Notes: a model not told the origin generated them from the letters alone. A DNA stretch of 64,000 nucleotides from Armatimonadota bacterium (GCA_018268355.1 JAFDWR010000004.1:549370-613369), one strand, 5' to 3'. Positions 44,756-53,050 are shown, counted from the first letter of the stretch. Translations and numbers: made by a program.

Positions 44756-45240
44756 CCCGGCCCGAGCTGTCCCCGTGCTTCCGGACTCTGCGAGACGTGC
44801 TATGGGGCGGGCTGTCCCCGCGCTCGCGGATGCGCAAAGGCGTGCTGAGGGGCAGGCGGTTATTGAGGTTGCAGGTGAACCCGCGACCGGCCCGAGCTGT
44901 CCCCGTGCTTCCGGTCAGGACCAAGCGTGCTTTGGGGCAGGCTGTCCCCGTGCTCGTAGATGCGCAAAGGCGTGCTATGGGGCAGGCGGCTATTGAGAGT
45001 GCAGGTGAACCCCCGCCCGGCCCGAGCCTTGCCCTCGTCGCTGCGCTCCTCCGCCCTCGGGCGGGGTTTCGACCACGCCCCCACCCCCAAAGTCCCTGTC
45101 GTCCCCGCGACCGCCCGGGCTGTCCCCGTGCTTCCGGTCAGGACCAAGCGTGCTTTGGGGCAGGCTGTCCCCGCGCTCGTGGATGCGCAAAGGCGTGCTA
45201 TGGGGCAGGCGGTTATTGAGGTTGCAGTTGCACCCGCGAC
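44756..45240. repeat. Composite tandem array of 46-nt repeats
   Basis: Six forward copies of the repeat: 44766-44811, 44811-44856, 44896-44941, 44941-44986, 45119-45164 and 45164-45209. They come in adjacent pairs that share one G; in each pair the first copy has a TGCTTCCGG-type middle and the second a GATGCGCAAAGG-type middle. Each pair is followed by CGGTTATTGAGGTTGCAG or a close variant. The period of the pairs is 120-130 bp before an insertion at 45020-45118. Confidence 0.85.
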
Positions 45241-45300
45241 CGCCCGGGCCAAACCCTCGCCCCGGCAAGCCGGGGCTCCGCCCGGTCGCGGGGGACCCGG
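45241..45300. repeat. GC-rich nested palindrome module
   Basis: GCGACCGCCCGGGCC opens and GGTCGCGGG closes a block around CCCCGGCAAGCCGGGG. The core is also found near 21210, 42015 and 43270. Confidence 0.7.
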
Positions 45301-45337
45301 CTGCCGAGGCTGCCCGCAGGCCCCCGGGGCTCCCCTC

Positions 45338-45434
45338 GTCTCGCCGACCGAGGGCGGGGGAGCGAAGCGACCGGGCGAGGCCTCGGGCCGGTCGGCGACT
45401 ACAAAATCTCTGCACCAAAGCACGCTCGTAGCTC
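45338..45434. repeat. 98-bp inverted dispersed repeat, right copy
   Basis: Reverse complement of 41830-41927, including the half 46-nt repeat (CACCAAAGCACGC, more diverged) and the palindrome CGCCGACCG/CGGTCGGCG. The pair encloses 3.4 kb with the beta-lactamase-like, membrane-protein and epimerase genes. Confidence 0.85.
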
Positions 45435-45493
45435 GCCGGGAGTCTGGTGTGAACGCCCCAACCCAAAACCCCATCGCCCCCGTAGAAAACCAC

Positions 45494-45775
45494 ATGCCCC
45501 GCCGGACCACGCCGCCCACCCCAGAAACCCCGCTCCATGAGCTCTGGAACCTCAGCCGGACCACCGCCGCCTGGCTCGAAGAGCTCGGCGTGAAGAACTA
45601 CGGCGACCTCTGCCAGCGCGACCTCCACCAGCTCTGGCTCAACCTCCAGCTGCGCCACTCCCAGGTCACCAAGCTGATGTTCTATGCCCTCTGGGGAGCC
45701 GTCCACAACCAGCACTGGGACCGAATCCCAGAAGCGGAGAAAGAAGCCTTCGAAGTCTTCCGAAAGTCGCTATAA
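45494..45775 (+). CDS. TfoX C-terminal domain protein
   Basis: 93 residues from the ATG at 45494; upstream frame is repeat. LHELWNLSRTTAAWLEELGV, DLCQRDLHQLWLNLQ and FYALWGAVHNQHWDRIP match the stand-alone TfoX_C domain, a helix-hairpin-helix-like fold at the end of TfoX/Sxy competence regulators. The N-terminal TfoX domain is absent, so a regulatory role in competence is not implied. TAGAAA lies 5 bases before the ATG. The next gene starts 6 bases after its stop. Confidence 0.8.
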   Translation: MPRRTTPPTPETPLHELWNLSRTTAAWLEELGVKNYGDLCQRDLHQLWLNLQLRHSQVTKLMFYALWGAVHNQHWDRIPEAEKEAFEVFRKSL

Positions 45776-45781
45776 ACTGGG

Positions 45782-46249
45782 GTGAGCCCCGCTATGACCC
45801 TGCCCGAACCGCCCGAATACGCCGAATTCCTTGCCCCCTATCCGGCCGCGACCCAGGCGCTGGCGAGGGGGCTCCGGGAGAAGCTGGTCGCGATGCTGCC
45901 GCCTTGCATCGAGATCCTGTGGGATGCGACGAACACCGCCGGACCCTCCTATGGCTTCACCGATCGGAACGCTGACCACTTCATCCACCTGCCCACCTAC
46001 ACGAGCTACGTGAACATTGGCTTCACCAAGGGGACCCAGCTCGACGACCCCGAAGGCCGACTCGTCGGCTTTGGGGCGAGCATCCGCCACATCCGGCTCA
46101 CCCGCGTCGCCGACCTCGATGACCCCTATGTCCAGGGCCTCGTCCGCCAAGCCTGCGACCTCGCCCCCATCGGTCCCGACCCCATCACCCCGCGCACCGT
46201 CATCCGCGTGATGAACGGCCCCAAACGCCGCCCCAGGCCCAGCACCTAA
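45782..46249 (+). CDS. DUF1801 domain protein (YdhG-like)
   Basis: 155 residues. YPAATQALARGLREKLVAML, then IEILWDATNTAGPSYGF, HLPTYTSYVNIGFTKG and HIRLTRVADLDDPYVQGL, match DUF1801, a frataxin-like fold of unknown function. I keep the GTG at 45782 since TATAAA lies 5 bases upstream of it, the spacing seen at other leaderless starts; the ATG at 45794 is the alternative. It follows the TfoX_C gene by 6 bases. Confidence 0.8.
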   Translation: MSPAMTLPEPPEYAEFLAPYPAATQALARGLREKLVAMLPPCIEILWDATNTAGPSYGFTDRNADHFIHLPTYTSYVNIGFTKGTQLDDPEGRLVGFGASIRHIRLTRVADLDDPYVQGLVRQACDLAPIGPDPITPRTVIRVMNGPKRRPRPST

Positions 46250-46349
46250 GCATTAACAGTCAAGGAAGAAGGCTCATCGCCGCTGGGGTCTTCCTCAGCG
46301 GCGTTCGCGATCTCATCGCCTCATTGCGACCCGAAACCGCCCCCGAAGC

Positions 46350-47291
46350 CTAAGGCTGGGTCTTCCAGCCGAAAGGAACGTACCGGTTCTCAAAGCTGCC
46401 ATCGTCAAAGAGGTCGATCAGCGTGTAGCCATAGGTGCACTCGTAATAGTCGCCGCCCCACCATCCGCCACAAACCGCGCCATTGCAGAAGTAGTTCACG
46501 CCGTTATAAACCACCTGGTCGAGCAGGTGTTCGTGACCGCTGATGCACATCTTCACGTTCGGATACTTCTTAAAGAGGTCCTTGATCCGGCGCGCGTCGA
46601 TATGTACCCAGGCCCCGGGGATCACCCAGTTGCCCGTCTTCTCGTTCTCACCGTCAAACATCGAACAAACCGCGATGATCGGAATGTGGCTGACCACGAG
46701 GATCGGCGTCTTCGCGGGGACCTTGGCGAGGTCGCCCTGCAACCACTCAAACTGCTCGTCGTCCAGCCGCGCGGTATAGCCGTTGCCCTCCTTTCGGTGA
46801 ACGCTGTCGAGGATGATGATGTGCCAGCCCGCCTTGTCAAAGCTGCGATAAGGCTTGGTCAGGCCGAGCACCTCGCACGCCCAAACCTTGCCGAATTTCG
46901 ACTCGTTTTGATACTTCGCGCGGTCGTTCCAGCCCCAAACGTCGTGGTTGCCGATCGTGTGTTCCACCGGCAACTCGAGGTTCGCCTTCAAAACCGAGGT
47001 GAAGATCGACCACTGGGTCCGCGTCCGGTCGGCATCCGCCCCCAGCGAATCCATGATGAGGTCGCCGCCGGTGATGATCATGTTCGGCTTGTCCTTCTGA
47101 CCCTGGGCATGCTCAATCGCCGCCTCCATCCCCTTGGCCGCGCCCCGCTCGGGCTGAACGTGGATGTCGGTGAGGTGGGCAATCCGCAGCGCGCGCTTGC
47201 GCTTCGGGTTGATCGGCGCATTGAGCAGGTTGGGAAGCATGATGCCGCCCGCCGAGGCGGCGAGCATGTCGCGACGCGTGAGAGAGTCCAT
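46350..47291 (-). CDS. Tat-exported calcineurin-like metallophosphoesterase
   Basis: 313 residues from the ATG at 47291, giving a Tat signal with the twin arginine in LTRRDMLAASAGGIMLP. Metallophos motifs follow in order: HLTDIHV (residue 39 on), ITGGDLI (73), TIGNHDVW (112), VSHIPII (200) and SGHEHLL (251), the full set of metal ligands. It is a folded periplasmic or extracellular phosphatase or phosphodiesterase, substrate unknown. A TAAACC lies 7 bases before the start. Confidence 0.88.
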   Translation of the reverse strand: MDSLTRRDMLAASAGGIMLPNLLNAPINPKRKRALRIAHLTDIHVQPERGAAKGMEAAIEHAQGQKDKPNMIITGGDLIMDSLGADADRTRTQWSIFTSVLKANLELPVEHTIGNHDVWGWNDRAKYQNESKFGKVWACEVLGLTKPYRSFDKAGWHIIILDSVHRKEGNGYTARLDDEQFEWLQGDLAKVPAKTPILVVSHIPIIAVCSMFDGENEKTGNWVIPGAWVHIDARRIKDLFKKYPNVKMCISGHEHLLDQVVYNGVNYFCNGAVCGGWWGGDYYECTYGYTLIDLFDDGSFENRYVPFGWKTQP

Positions 47292-47376
47292 GCCGGGCGG
47301 TTTACCCGATGGTTTGCGGGGCGTGGTTAAGGGTTCGTGACGACCGGCGGTTTCGTACCCAAACTCACAACAGGTG

Positions 47377-48627
47377 CTAGTCCTCAAACAGAGCCCAATT
47401 GGGTTTCTCAAGCGCAGGGCAGTAAGTATAGAGCTTCCCATTCACGTTTAACTCAGCAAACTGCATCGTTGGAATCGTCAACAGCGCGCAGCAGGCCTCT
47501 TTTGACCAGGTGAGGTTCTTTGCAAAGACCGCCTCCAACGGAGCGCGATCTGCGAGATAGAGCGCGCCCTCACTCGTCACTCGGGTGTTATCGAGGTCGA
47601 GCGAAACGATCTTCAAGTGATCCACAAGTTGGATCAAGGTCTCATCGTCGAGTTCAGTGTCGGAAAGGTCAAGGTTAGTCAGGTTCGGGTTTCGAACGAG
47701 GTTGGCAAGCGCGCTCGCTTGCGCGTGCGTGCCCGTCAGCTTGATGACGCGTAGCTGAGAGAACTCCGAAAGCCAATCGAGCGGGTCATTTTGGAGTTGG
47801 AGTCCGATTAAAGTCAGCTCCTCCAGGTGGGTCAAAGTTCGAAGCGGACTGAGTGCTTCCGGCCCCAGTTTTGCTACCTCGTCTTCTTTATCGGATTCCG
47901 GATCTTGCCAAATGGTCAAATGCTTCAGCGATGGAAACTGGGCCAGCACTCCAAAATTGTCGGGTATCACCGTCGAACTGTCAATCCGGAGCCGGGTAAG
48001 CCCGGGTCTTACGCCCATGCTCGCAAGGCCCTGCGCTGTGATCTCGTTTCCGTAAAGAGACAGTTCCTCCAAGCCGTCCAGCTCGCCCAGTCGCCCCATT
48101 CCTTGCTCGCTGACCTTTGTATGCATCAGCCCGATTTCACGAGGTTCTATGCCACGGCGAAGAAGGAGTTCCACCCCTTCGTCGTCGAAGTTACCACTCT
48201 TTATCTGCAACCAAGACTGCCCTTTTCCCATCCTCTCGCTGGCACTGATGGCTCGGTCCAAGATCTTTTCTTGCTCTGATGTCGCCTCTTCTCCGGTCAT
48301 GGCTTTTGCCTCCACCGGGGTGACTTCGCCAATCGAAACCAGCCAGGCAAAGCATGGAGGGCAAAACCACACCTCACATTCACCCCGCTCATTTTTCTCG
48401 ATCGCCACGTAGCCATCGACATAGCTGTTCTCAACGTTCGGATGATGGCTGCAAAGTGTGTCCATGCAGCAATCGCAGTGCTCGTGGCAGGCGATGCTGT
48501 CCGTGTAGGTGAACTCCAGCCCCACGTTGTCGCCGCGAAGAACACCTGGCCCGCAGCCCTCCCTTCCTGGAGGGTACATGAGCCGCTCCATGTAATCGTC
48601 TTTGCTCAAGCTGATCTCCCGCTTCAT
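47377..48627 (-). CDS. Leucine-rich repeat protein with Cys/His-rich N-terminus
   Basis: 416 residues. Residues 48-62 hold CHEHCDCCMDTLCSHH and a later WFCPPCFAW, a Cys/His cluster fit to bind zinc. From about 145 to 400 run irregular leucine-rich repeats (LEELSLYGNEIT, LTRLRIDSSTV, LEELTLIGLQL, LTNLDLSDTELDD, VSLDLDNTRVTS), probably a horseshoe interaction surface. No signal peptide, so cytoplasmic. Slightly lower GC than its neighbours. A partner or function is not evident. Confidence 0.7.
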   Translation of the reverse strand: MKREISLSKDDYMERLMYPPGREGCGPGVLRGDNVGLEFTYTDSIACHEHCDCCMDTLCSHHPNVENSYVDGYVAIEKNERGECEVWFCPPCFAWLVSIGEVTPVEAKAMTGEEATSEQEKILDRAISASERMGKGQSWLQIKSGNFDDEGVELLLRRGIEPREIGLMHTKVSEQGMGRLGELDGLEELSLYGNEITAQGLASMGVRPGLTRLRIDSSTVIPDNFGVLAQFPSLKHLTIWQDPESDKEDEVAKLGPEALSPLRTLTHLEELTLIGLQLQNDPLDWLSEFSQLRVIKLTGTHAQASALANLVRNPNLTNLDLSDTELDDETLIQLVDHLKIVSLDLDNTRVTSEGALYLADRAPLEAVFAKNLTWSKEACCALLTIPTMQFAELNVNGKLYTYCPALEKPNWALFED

Positions 48628-48693
48628 CTTACTTCCGAAAGTCGCTCGCGCCGGGATAACCCGCTCTAGCGCTTCGTCCGCTAGACTTACACA

Positions 48694-49137
48694 GTGGACG
48701 AACCCGATTACGATGATCCCGAAGTGGAAGAGGCGTGGTGCCTCGCCGAGCGCCAGCGCGTGATCGACTACCTCGCGACCCAGCCCATCGAATACAACGA
48801 AGTTGGCGAGTGGCCAGCCTGGTTTGTGCCTCCGATCGTGGCAATCTGGGCGATCGAAAGCGCGGTGGAGCCGAACGCCATTGGCTATTGGGCGATCTCG
48901 GGCGACCTACCGACCGACTTCATCTCCGGTTACAGGGTAGTCCACCCGCGCGAGGCGATGGCCGCCTTTGCCGACCAGTGGGACGACGTTGCCGACCACA
49001 TGGAGCGAAAGGTCCCTCATCCCGAATTTGTCTTGGGCAGAGAGTCGAATTGGCATGAGCTCGCTCCGCTGCTTCGGGCCCGTGCGAAAATCTTCCGCGA
49101 ATGGGTCGCGGATGACGACCTGTGGGAAGACGAGTGA
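48694..49137 (+). CDS. DUF4826 family protein
   Basis: 147 residues, GTG start. EAWCLAERQRVIDYLATQ, VPPIVAIWAIESAVEP, YWAISGDLPTDFIS and EWVADDDLWEDE are characteristic of DUF4826, an acidic, Trp-rich, soluble family of unknown function. TAGACT sits exactly 6 bases before the GTG with no Shine-Dalgarno, indicating a leaderless message. It is divergent from the LRR gene, 66 bases apart. Confidence 0.75.
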   Translation: MDEPDYDDPEVEEAWCLAERQRVIDYLATQPIEYNEVGEWPAWFVPPIVAIWAIESAVEPNAIGYWAISGDLPTDFISGYRVVHPREAMAAFADQWDDVADHMERKVPHPEFVLGRESNWHELAPLLRARAKIFREWVADDDLWEDE

Positions 49138-49147
49138 GCCTGCGGGT

Positions 49148-49627
49148 TCAGATTGTCTGGAGCACCTGAGCGAGCACGTTCGACTCGCCCGCGTACCTTT
49201 CGACCGTCGCGACGAATTCCGGGAAGTCCACGAGCCAGACCGGCACGGTGAGGTCGGTCTTGCTCCCCAGAGTGGTGATGCAGACGTAGGGGATTCCGCA
49301 GAGTCGTCGAACGGCAGCCGACTGGATATTGGTCCAAGCCTCGTTTCGATAGACGCCCATTGACGTGTACGCGCGAATACTTTCAGGAGTGACTACCACC
49401 GGATAGCTCTTTCCGAGGGCATAGACCACCACGGCATTCAACGCGCATAGGGTGGGTGGCGTCAAGATCAATCCTCGGGTAGACGGAAAGTCGGGAAACC
49501 GGCCTAACCGAATCCATGCCAGTGCAACGGCAAGGATGACGATGAGTTGGAGCGCAGCAACAAGCCAAAGCGTTTTCCGGAAGTATCGCCCGGCGTCAGA
49601 TCGGAAGACTTGTTCCTGCGCATCCAT
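49148..49627 (-). CDS. Two-TM membrane protein with PH-like domain, paralogue 1
   Basis: 159 residues. A short VFRSDAGRYF start, two membrane segments (about 20-40 and 58-75), then a soluble part with SIRAYTSMGVYRNEAWTNI, IPYVCITTLG and YAGESNVLAQVL, like a small bacterial PH-fold domain. It is the third in order of transcription of three tandem paralogues. Its 3' end is almost identical at DNA level to paralogue 2 over about 59 bases. Function unknown. Confidence 0.6.
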   Translation of the reverse strand: MDAQEQVFRSDAGRYFRKTLWLVAALQLIVILAVALAWIRLGRFPDFPSTRGLILTPPTLCALNAVVVYALGKSYPVVVTPESIRAYTSMGVYRNEAWTNIQSAAVRRLCGIPYVCITTLGSKTDLTVPVWLVDFPEFVATVERYAGESNVLAQVLQTI

Positions 49628-49654
49628 TTCGAAGTATTACCACCCTTGATCCCG

Positions 49655-50152
49655 CTACGATTTTCGGTCGGTCAGAATCGTGTGGAGCACCTGGGCGAGC
49701 ACGTTCGACTCGCCCGCGTACCTTTCGACCGTCGCGACGAACTCCTTGAAGTCAGCCGTCCAAACCGGGACGGTCAGCGCATCCTTGCGCCCTGCGGTCG
49801 AGATGCAGATATAGGGAATCCCAACGATCCGTCGCACCATGGCGCTTTCGATGTTTTCCCAGGCTTCGCGCCGATATCTTCCGAAGGAATTGTAAGCACG
49901 AATACCGGTTGAATCAACATCGATCGGGAAGAGCTTCGATGCTCCGAACATCCAGACGCCCATCATCAGCAGGTAGAGCAAAGGGAGCGAGACCCACTTT
50001 AACAGGTCAACGGGGCTCGGGCTCTCTCCGGAAGACATCCAATGCGTCAGCAGTAGGGCGGCGATGATGATCGCCATAAGGATGCTTAGCCACAGCGTGG
50101 ACATCGTGAATCGCCACGCATCCATGCGAAAAACTCGGCGAGTCGGTTCCAT
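49655..50152 (-). CDS. Two-TM membrane protein with PH-like domain, paralogue 2
   Basis: 165 residues with the same layout as its neighbours: VFRMDAWRF, two membrane segments (about 20-38 and 60-78), GIRAYNSFGRYRREAWENI, IPYICISTAGR, and the shared FVATVERYAGESNVLAQVL end. A TAGGAGA box precedes the ATG. It lies 26 bases after paralogue 3 and 27 bases before paralogue 1, in one direction. Confidence 0.6.
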   Translation of the reverse strand: MEPTRRVFRMDAWRFTMSTLWLSILMAIIIAALLLTHWMSSGESPSPVDLLKWVSLPLLYLLMMGVWMFGASKLFPIDVDSTGIRAYNSFGRYRREAWENIESAMVRRIVGIPYICISTAGRKDALTVPVWTADFKEFVATVERYAGESNVLAQVLHTILTDRKS

Positions 50153-50178
50153 CGTTGTCTCCTACGGAAATTGTCCTA

Positions 50179-50715
50179 CTAACGTTTTCGGTCCGACGGA
50201 ATTGTATGAAGCACTTGAGTGAGCACGTTCGACTCGCCCGCATAAGCTTCAATCGTCTTGACAAACGCCTGAAAGTTGACGATCCAGATTGGCACAACCA
50301 GAGGAGCCCTTCGCCCTGTCACCGTGATCGCGACATGAGGAATGCCCCAAGAGTATCCGACCATTGCGAGCTCGATATCCTCCCAATGAACGAATTGTGC
50401 CTCCCCAATCTTGGTGAACGCGCGAATGCCCTTTGCGTTAACAATGATGTAGTTGTACTTCGGCGGCCTCCGAGAAAGGGCCCACGCAGCGAGGATCGCG
50501 ATCAGTGGGCCGGCGACAATGACCTTTGCCGAATCTGATTGGGGAAACTTGCCGTTGCTGATCCAATCCTGAACGATCAGGATCCAACAAAAGACCTGCA
50601 ATCCACCGAGCACCCAAAGGACGGCCCGAACGGTCGGCCAGGTATCCGGGCGGAACACTCGGATCGTCTCGTCGAGCTCTTTGTCATCTGGAGTTTGGCC
50701 TGTCTCCTCACTCAT
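50179..50715 (-). CDS. Two-TM membrane protein with PH-like domain, paralogue 3
   Basis: 178 residues from the ATG at 50715; the open frame further upstream overlaps the VOC gene. It differs from paralogues 1 and 2 by an acidic 30-residue N-terminal extension, and ends AYAGESNVLTQVLHTI. Two membrane segments and the PH-like region (GIRAFTKIGEAQFVHWEDI) are conserved. It is the first of the trio and starts 11 bases after the VOC gene. Confidence 0.6.
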   Translation of the reverse strand: MSEETGQTPDDKELDETIRVFRPDTWPTVRAVLWVLGGLQVFCWILIVQDWISNGKFPQSDSAKVIVAGPLIAILAAWALSRRPPKYNYIIVNAKGIRAFTKIGEAQFVHWEDIELAMVGYSWGIPHVAITVTGRRAPLVVPIWIVNFQAFVKTIEAYAGESNVLTQVLHTIPSDRKR

Positions 50716-50726
50716 AGGGCGCCCCG

Positions 50727-51110
50727 TCAGCCCGCCGACTCGCGGACCTGGATCACGTTGCACTCGGGGTCGTGGCCGTCGCACGCGCGGAATCCCCGCG
50801 CTTCCCACTCCGCCTTAGGCGGCTTCACGAACCCTCCCAGCGCCGCCGCTCGCTCCCGCGCCGCGGCGATTCGGTCGACCGGCAAGCACACCTTTAGGTA
50901 CGAATCCTCGCAGGCCTCCACCGCGCCCCCAGGAGCGGGACCCCCGCGCAGCTGGTGGACCACGATCTGGAACCCGTCAATCTCGAGGACGGTGTGGGAC
51001 CGGTCGCCCGACACCCGGCGCATCCCCGCCAGCCCCTCGTAGAACGCACTCACGCGCTCCACGTCGTGGACAAAGACGACCACACTCGGCACCGGTCGGG
51101 ACTCACTCAT
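50727..51110 (-). CDS. Glyoxalase/VOC-family protein
   Basis: 127 residues from the ATG at 51110. SVVVFVHDVERVSAFYEGLAG, then VLEIDGFQIVVHQL, LKVCLPVDRI and ACDGHDPECNVIQV, match a single-domain vicinal oxygen chelate protein. Metal ligands would be His and Glu residues in these strands. Substrate unknown; similar proteins confer drug resistance or act as lyases. A good -35/-10 promoter lies directly upstream, six bases before the ATG. The three membrane paralogues follow on the same strand. Confidence 0.8.
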   Translation of the reverse strand: MSESRPVPSVVVFVHDVERVSAFYEGLAGMRRVSGDRSHTVLEIDGFQIVVHQLRGGPAPGGAVEACEDSYLKVCLPVDRIAAARERAAALGGFVKPPKAEWEARGFRACDGHDPECNVIQVRESAG

Positions 51111-51116
51111 GCGCCG

Positions 51117-51145
51117 ATCATACACCAGCGCCCTCCGTTCGCCAA
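51117..51145 (-). promoter_or_regulatory. Promoter of leaderless type before VOC gene
   Basis: On the minus strand TTGGCG (51145-51140), a 17-base spacer, TATGAT (51122-51117), then six bases to the ATG at 51110. No Shine-Dalgarno is present. Confidence 0.7.
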
Positions 51146-51829
51146 TGGGGCAAACGTCGCCCGCGCCCCTCGAAGTAACATCACCCAGCATGGGCAAAGC
51201 AGCGGCGCGGGATGGTGGGCGGTGATCCTCGCTCTGCAGGCCTTGACCTTCATCGCCGCCGTCGGTTCGAGCGGAGGGAAAGGCTCCACCTACAGGTCCA
51301 CATCGCGCTCCGATATCCCGCACCGTCGGCCGGTGACAGTCCCCCAAACTCTGCCCGTCATCGCCTTCGTCGCTTTGCTCATTCACTCAGAGACTGGGGG
51401 ACAGGCTGCCCCCTGTAGCATGCTTGGGCTCACCGTCTAACCCGAGGAGAGCGCCCAAAGACCGTGTGATGACGGCAAGATGACCCAGTCTCCGACCGGC
51501 GAGACTATGGTCTTGGCTCCCATGTTACGGGTGGATCTCGGTGTCCGCCCAAAGCGCCTTCTCTTGAACAATCCTGCCAAACGCGCCCGCATCCAAGGCT
51601 TTGGCCCGGAAATCGTTGAAGGTGTCTCCCCAATCACTCCCGTCTCTGGCTGTAACGAGAAATGCCTCGAAACCAAACGCGAGAAACTGGAGCAATCTCT
51701 GCCGTACGCATCTACATTTCGAAACAGGGGCAATAGACTAAGATTCGTCCCGCTCGCGGCGACAACCTTTCACCCGGCCCCAATGAGTACAAGAAAGGCC
51801 GGGCGAGTAGGTGTGTACAATGTCTGCCG
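51146..51829. other. Intergenic stretch without convincing gene
   Basis: It contains repeat debris at about 51343-51425 (CTCTGCCCGTCATCGCC, CTTCGTCGCTTTGCTC, GGGGGACAGGCTGCCCCC). Open frames on both strands at 51437-51833 have no family resemblance, no ribosome site and unlikely composition. Near the right end TACAAT lies 8 bases before the ATG that opens the next reading frame region, and may be its promoter. Confidence 0.5.
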
Positions 51830-53050
51830 ATGATGAAGGTGAGCAAGAATCAGTTGCGGCGCCGTGGCGTCAGCGCCACTCCCGAGCTTGTGAAACTAAT
51901 CGAACAACGTACAATCAAGCTCTGGTCTGAGTCCGAAGAATGTGGAAAGCTGACTCGCGAACGTCGTGCCGAGACCATGGGCATAAGTGCGCGCACGGCC
52001 GACAAGCTGATGGCTGGCTCTCGAGTCGACCGTGCCACTCTCTCGCTCGTGATCGCGAACCTGGGGATCGAGTGGAACGACTCGCTTATCGACGAGGACC
52101 GGGAAGACGGGTTCTCGACCTCCGAGGACGAAATCCCGACCTCAAAACTCGCTTCCGCTACTCAAAAGCGTCGGTTTCCTGGGATTGCATTCGCCGTGGG
52201 CACATTCCTGACCATAGTGATCATGACCGTTTGGTCGATGTCTTCGAAACAGAAATCGACGAAATCGCGGTGGCCAGATCAAGCAGTTGATGCGATGCAA
52301 CGCGGAAGGCTCAGCTATGACACTGGGGATTACGCAACTGCGAAAGCGGAGTTTACGCTCGCCGCAAACCTCGCCAATGAATACGATGATATTGGGGCCA
52401 TTGCCGAAGCCAGTCGTATGCAAGGCGACGTCGCTGTCGCACAAGGCCACTTGGAACTTGGCGAGAAGTACTATCGCGAAGCATTGCGATTGCGAGAAAG
52501 AATGAATGCCAAGGTCAACCTACCTCCTCTGCAACAAGCCATAGGCGTTCTCGCGACAAGGCAAGGGAAGTTTGACCTTGCAAATCAATCCTTGCTCGAT
52601 GCTTTGGCAGGATTCTCGGAGTTCAAAGACATCAAAGGCATGGCTCTCGCCCAGAGGGATCTCGGTGGCCTTTGCGCGGCAAAAGGTTCCCACCGCGATG
52701 CTCTGGCTTGGTATTTGACGGCCCGCAACACCTTAATCGGCGGCTATGAGCCAGATATCTACGCAGATCTGAACGGTCTTCAAGCCATGTCACTCCACGC
52801 GCTTGGAAGAAATGAAGAAGCTAAGAAGCTTCTAGAGGATTGCCTAGACTATTGGACGAAGAAAAACCACCCCCGCTGGATCGCGAGCACAGCGCTCAAG
52901 CTCGGCATCGTCGAACAGTCGTTGGGCAACAAAGACCGCGCGATGAAGCTCGTTCTCGCGAGCGAGAAGGGCTACGCCTCCGTCGGAGACCAAGCCGGAC
53001 AATCAGCCGCCCGAGCTCAACTGACGAGCCTGCAAACTGTCGCAAAGTAA
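51830..53050 (+). CDS. HTH-transmembrane-TPR protein
   Basis: 406 residues. An N-terminal helix-turn-helix-like part (about 40-82: RAETMGISARTADKLMAGSR, then TLSLVIANLGI) is followed by a linker, one membrane segment (about 117-136, PGIAFAVGTFLTIVIMTVW) and TPR repeats from about 150 to the end (GDYATAKAEFTLAANLA, GHLELGEKYYREALRL, GKFDLANQSLLDALAGF). The arrangement suggests a membrane-bound DNA-binding regulator with an outward TPR sensor. TACAAT is 8-11 bases upstream. No partner gene is obvious. Confidence 0.65.
   Translation: MMKVSKNQLRRRGVSATPELVKLIEQRTIKLWSESEECGKLTRERRAETMGISARTADKLMAGSRVDRATLSLVIANLGIEWNDSLIDEDREDGFSTSEDEIPTSKLASATQKRRFPGIAFAVGTFLTIVIMTVWSMSSKQKSTKSRWPDQAVDAMQRGRLSYDTGDYATAKAEFTLAANLANEYDDIGAIAEASRMQGDVAVAQGHLELGEKYYREALRLRERMNAKVNLPPLQQAIGVLATRQGKFDLANQSLLDALAGFSEFKDIKGMALAQRDLGGLCAAKGSHRDALAWYLTARNTLIGGYEPDIYADLNGLQAMSLHALGRNEEAKKLLEDCLDYWTKKNHPRWIASTALKLGIVEQSLGNKDRAMKLVLASEKGYASVGDQAGQSAARAQLTSLQTVAK

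Noticed and set aside
42040..45240. 46-nt elements as integron attC sites
   Set aside because: No RYYYAAC/GTTRRRY core sites are present and genes are not arranged as single-orientation cassettes between the elements.
44960..45493. N-terminal extension of the TfoX_C frame through the repeat array
   Set aside because: The sequence is made of repeat modules; homologous TfoX_C proteins begin near the ATG at 45494.
51437..51833. Two opposing frames of about 100 codons before the HTH-TPR gene
   Set aside because: No ribosome site, no family resemblance and overlap of both strands; not supported as genes.
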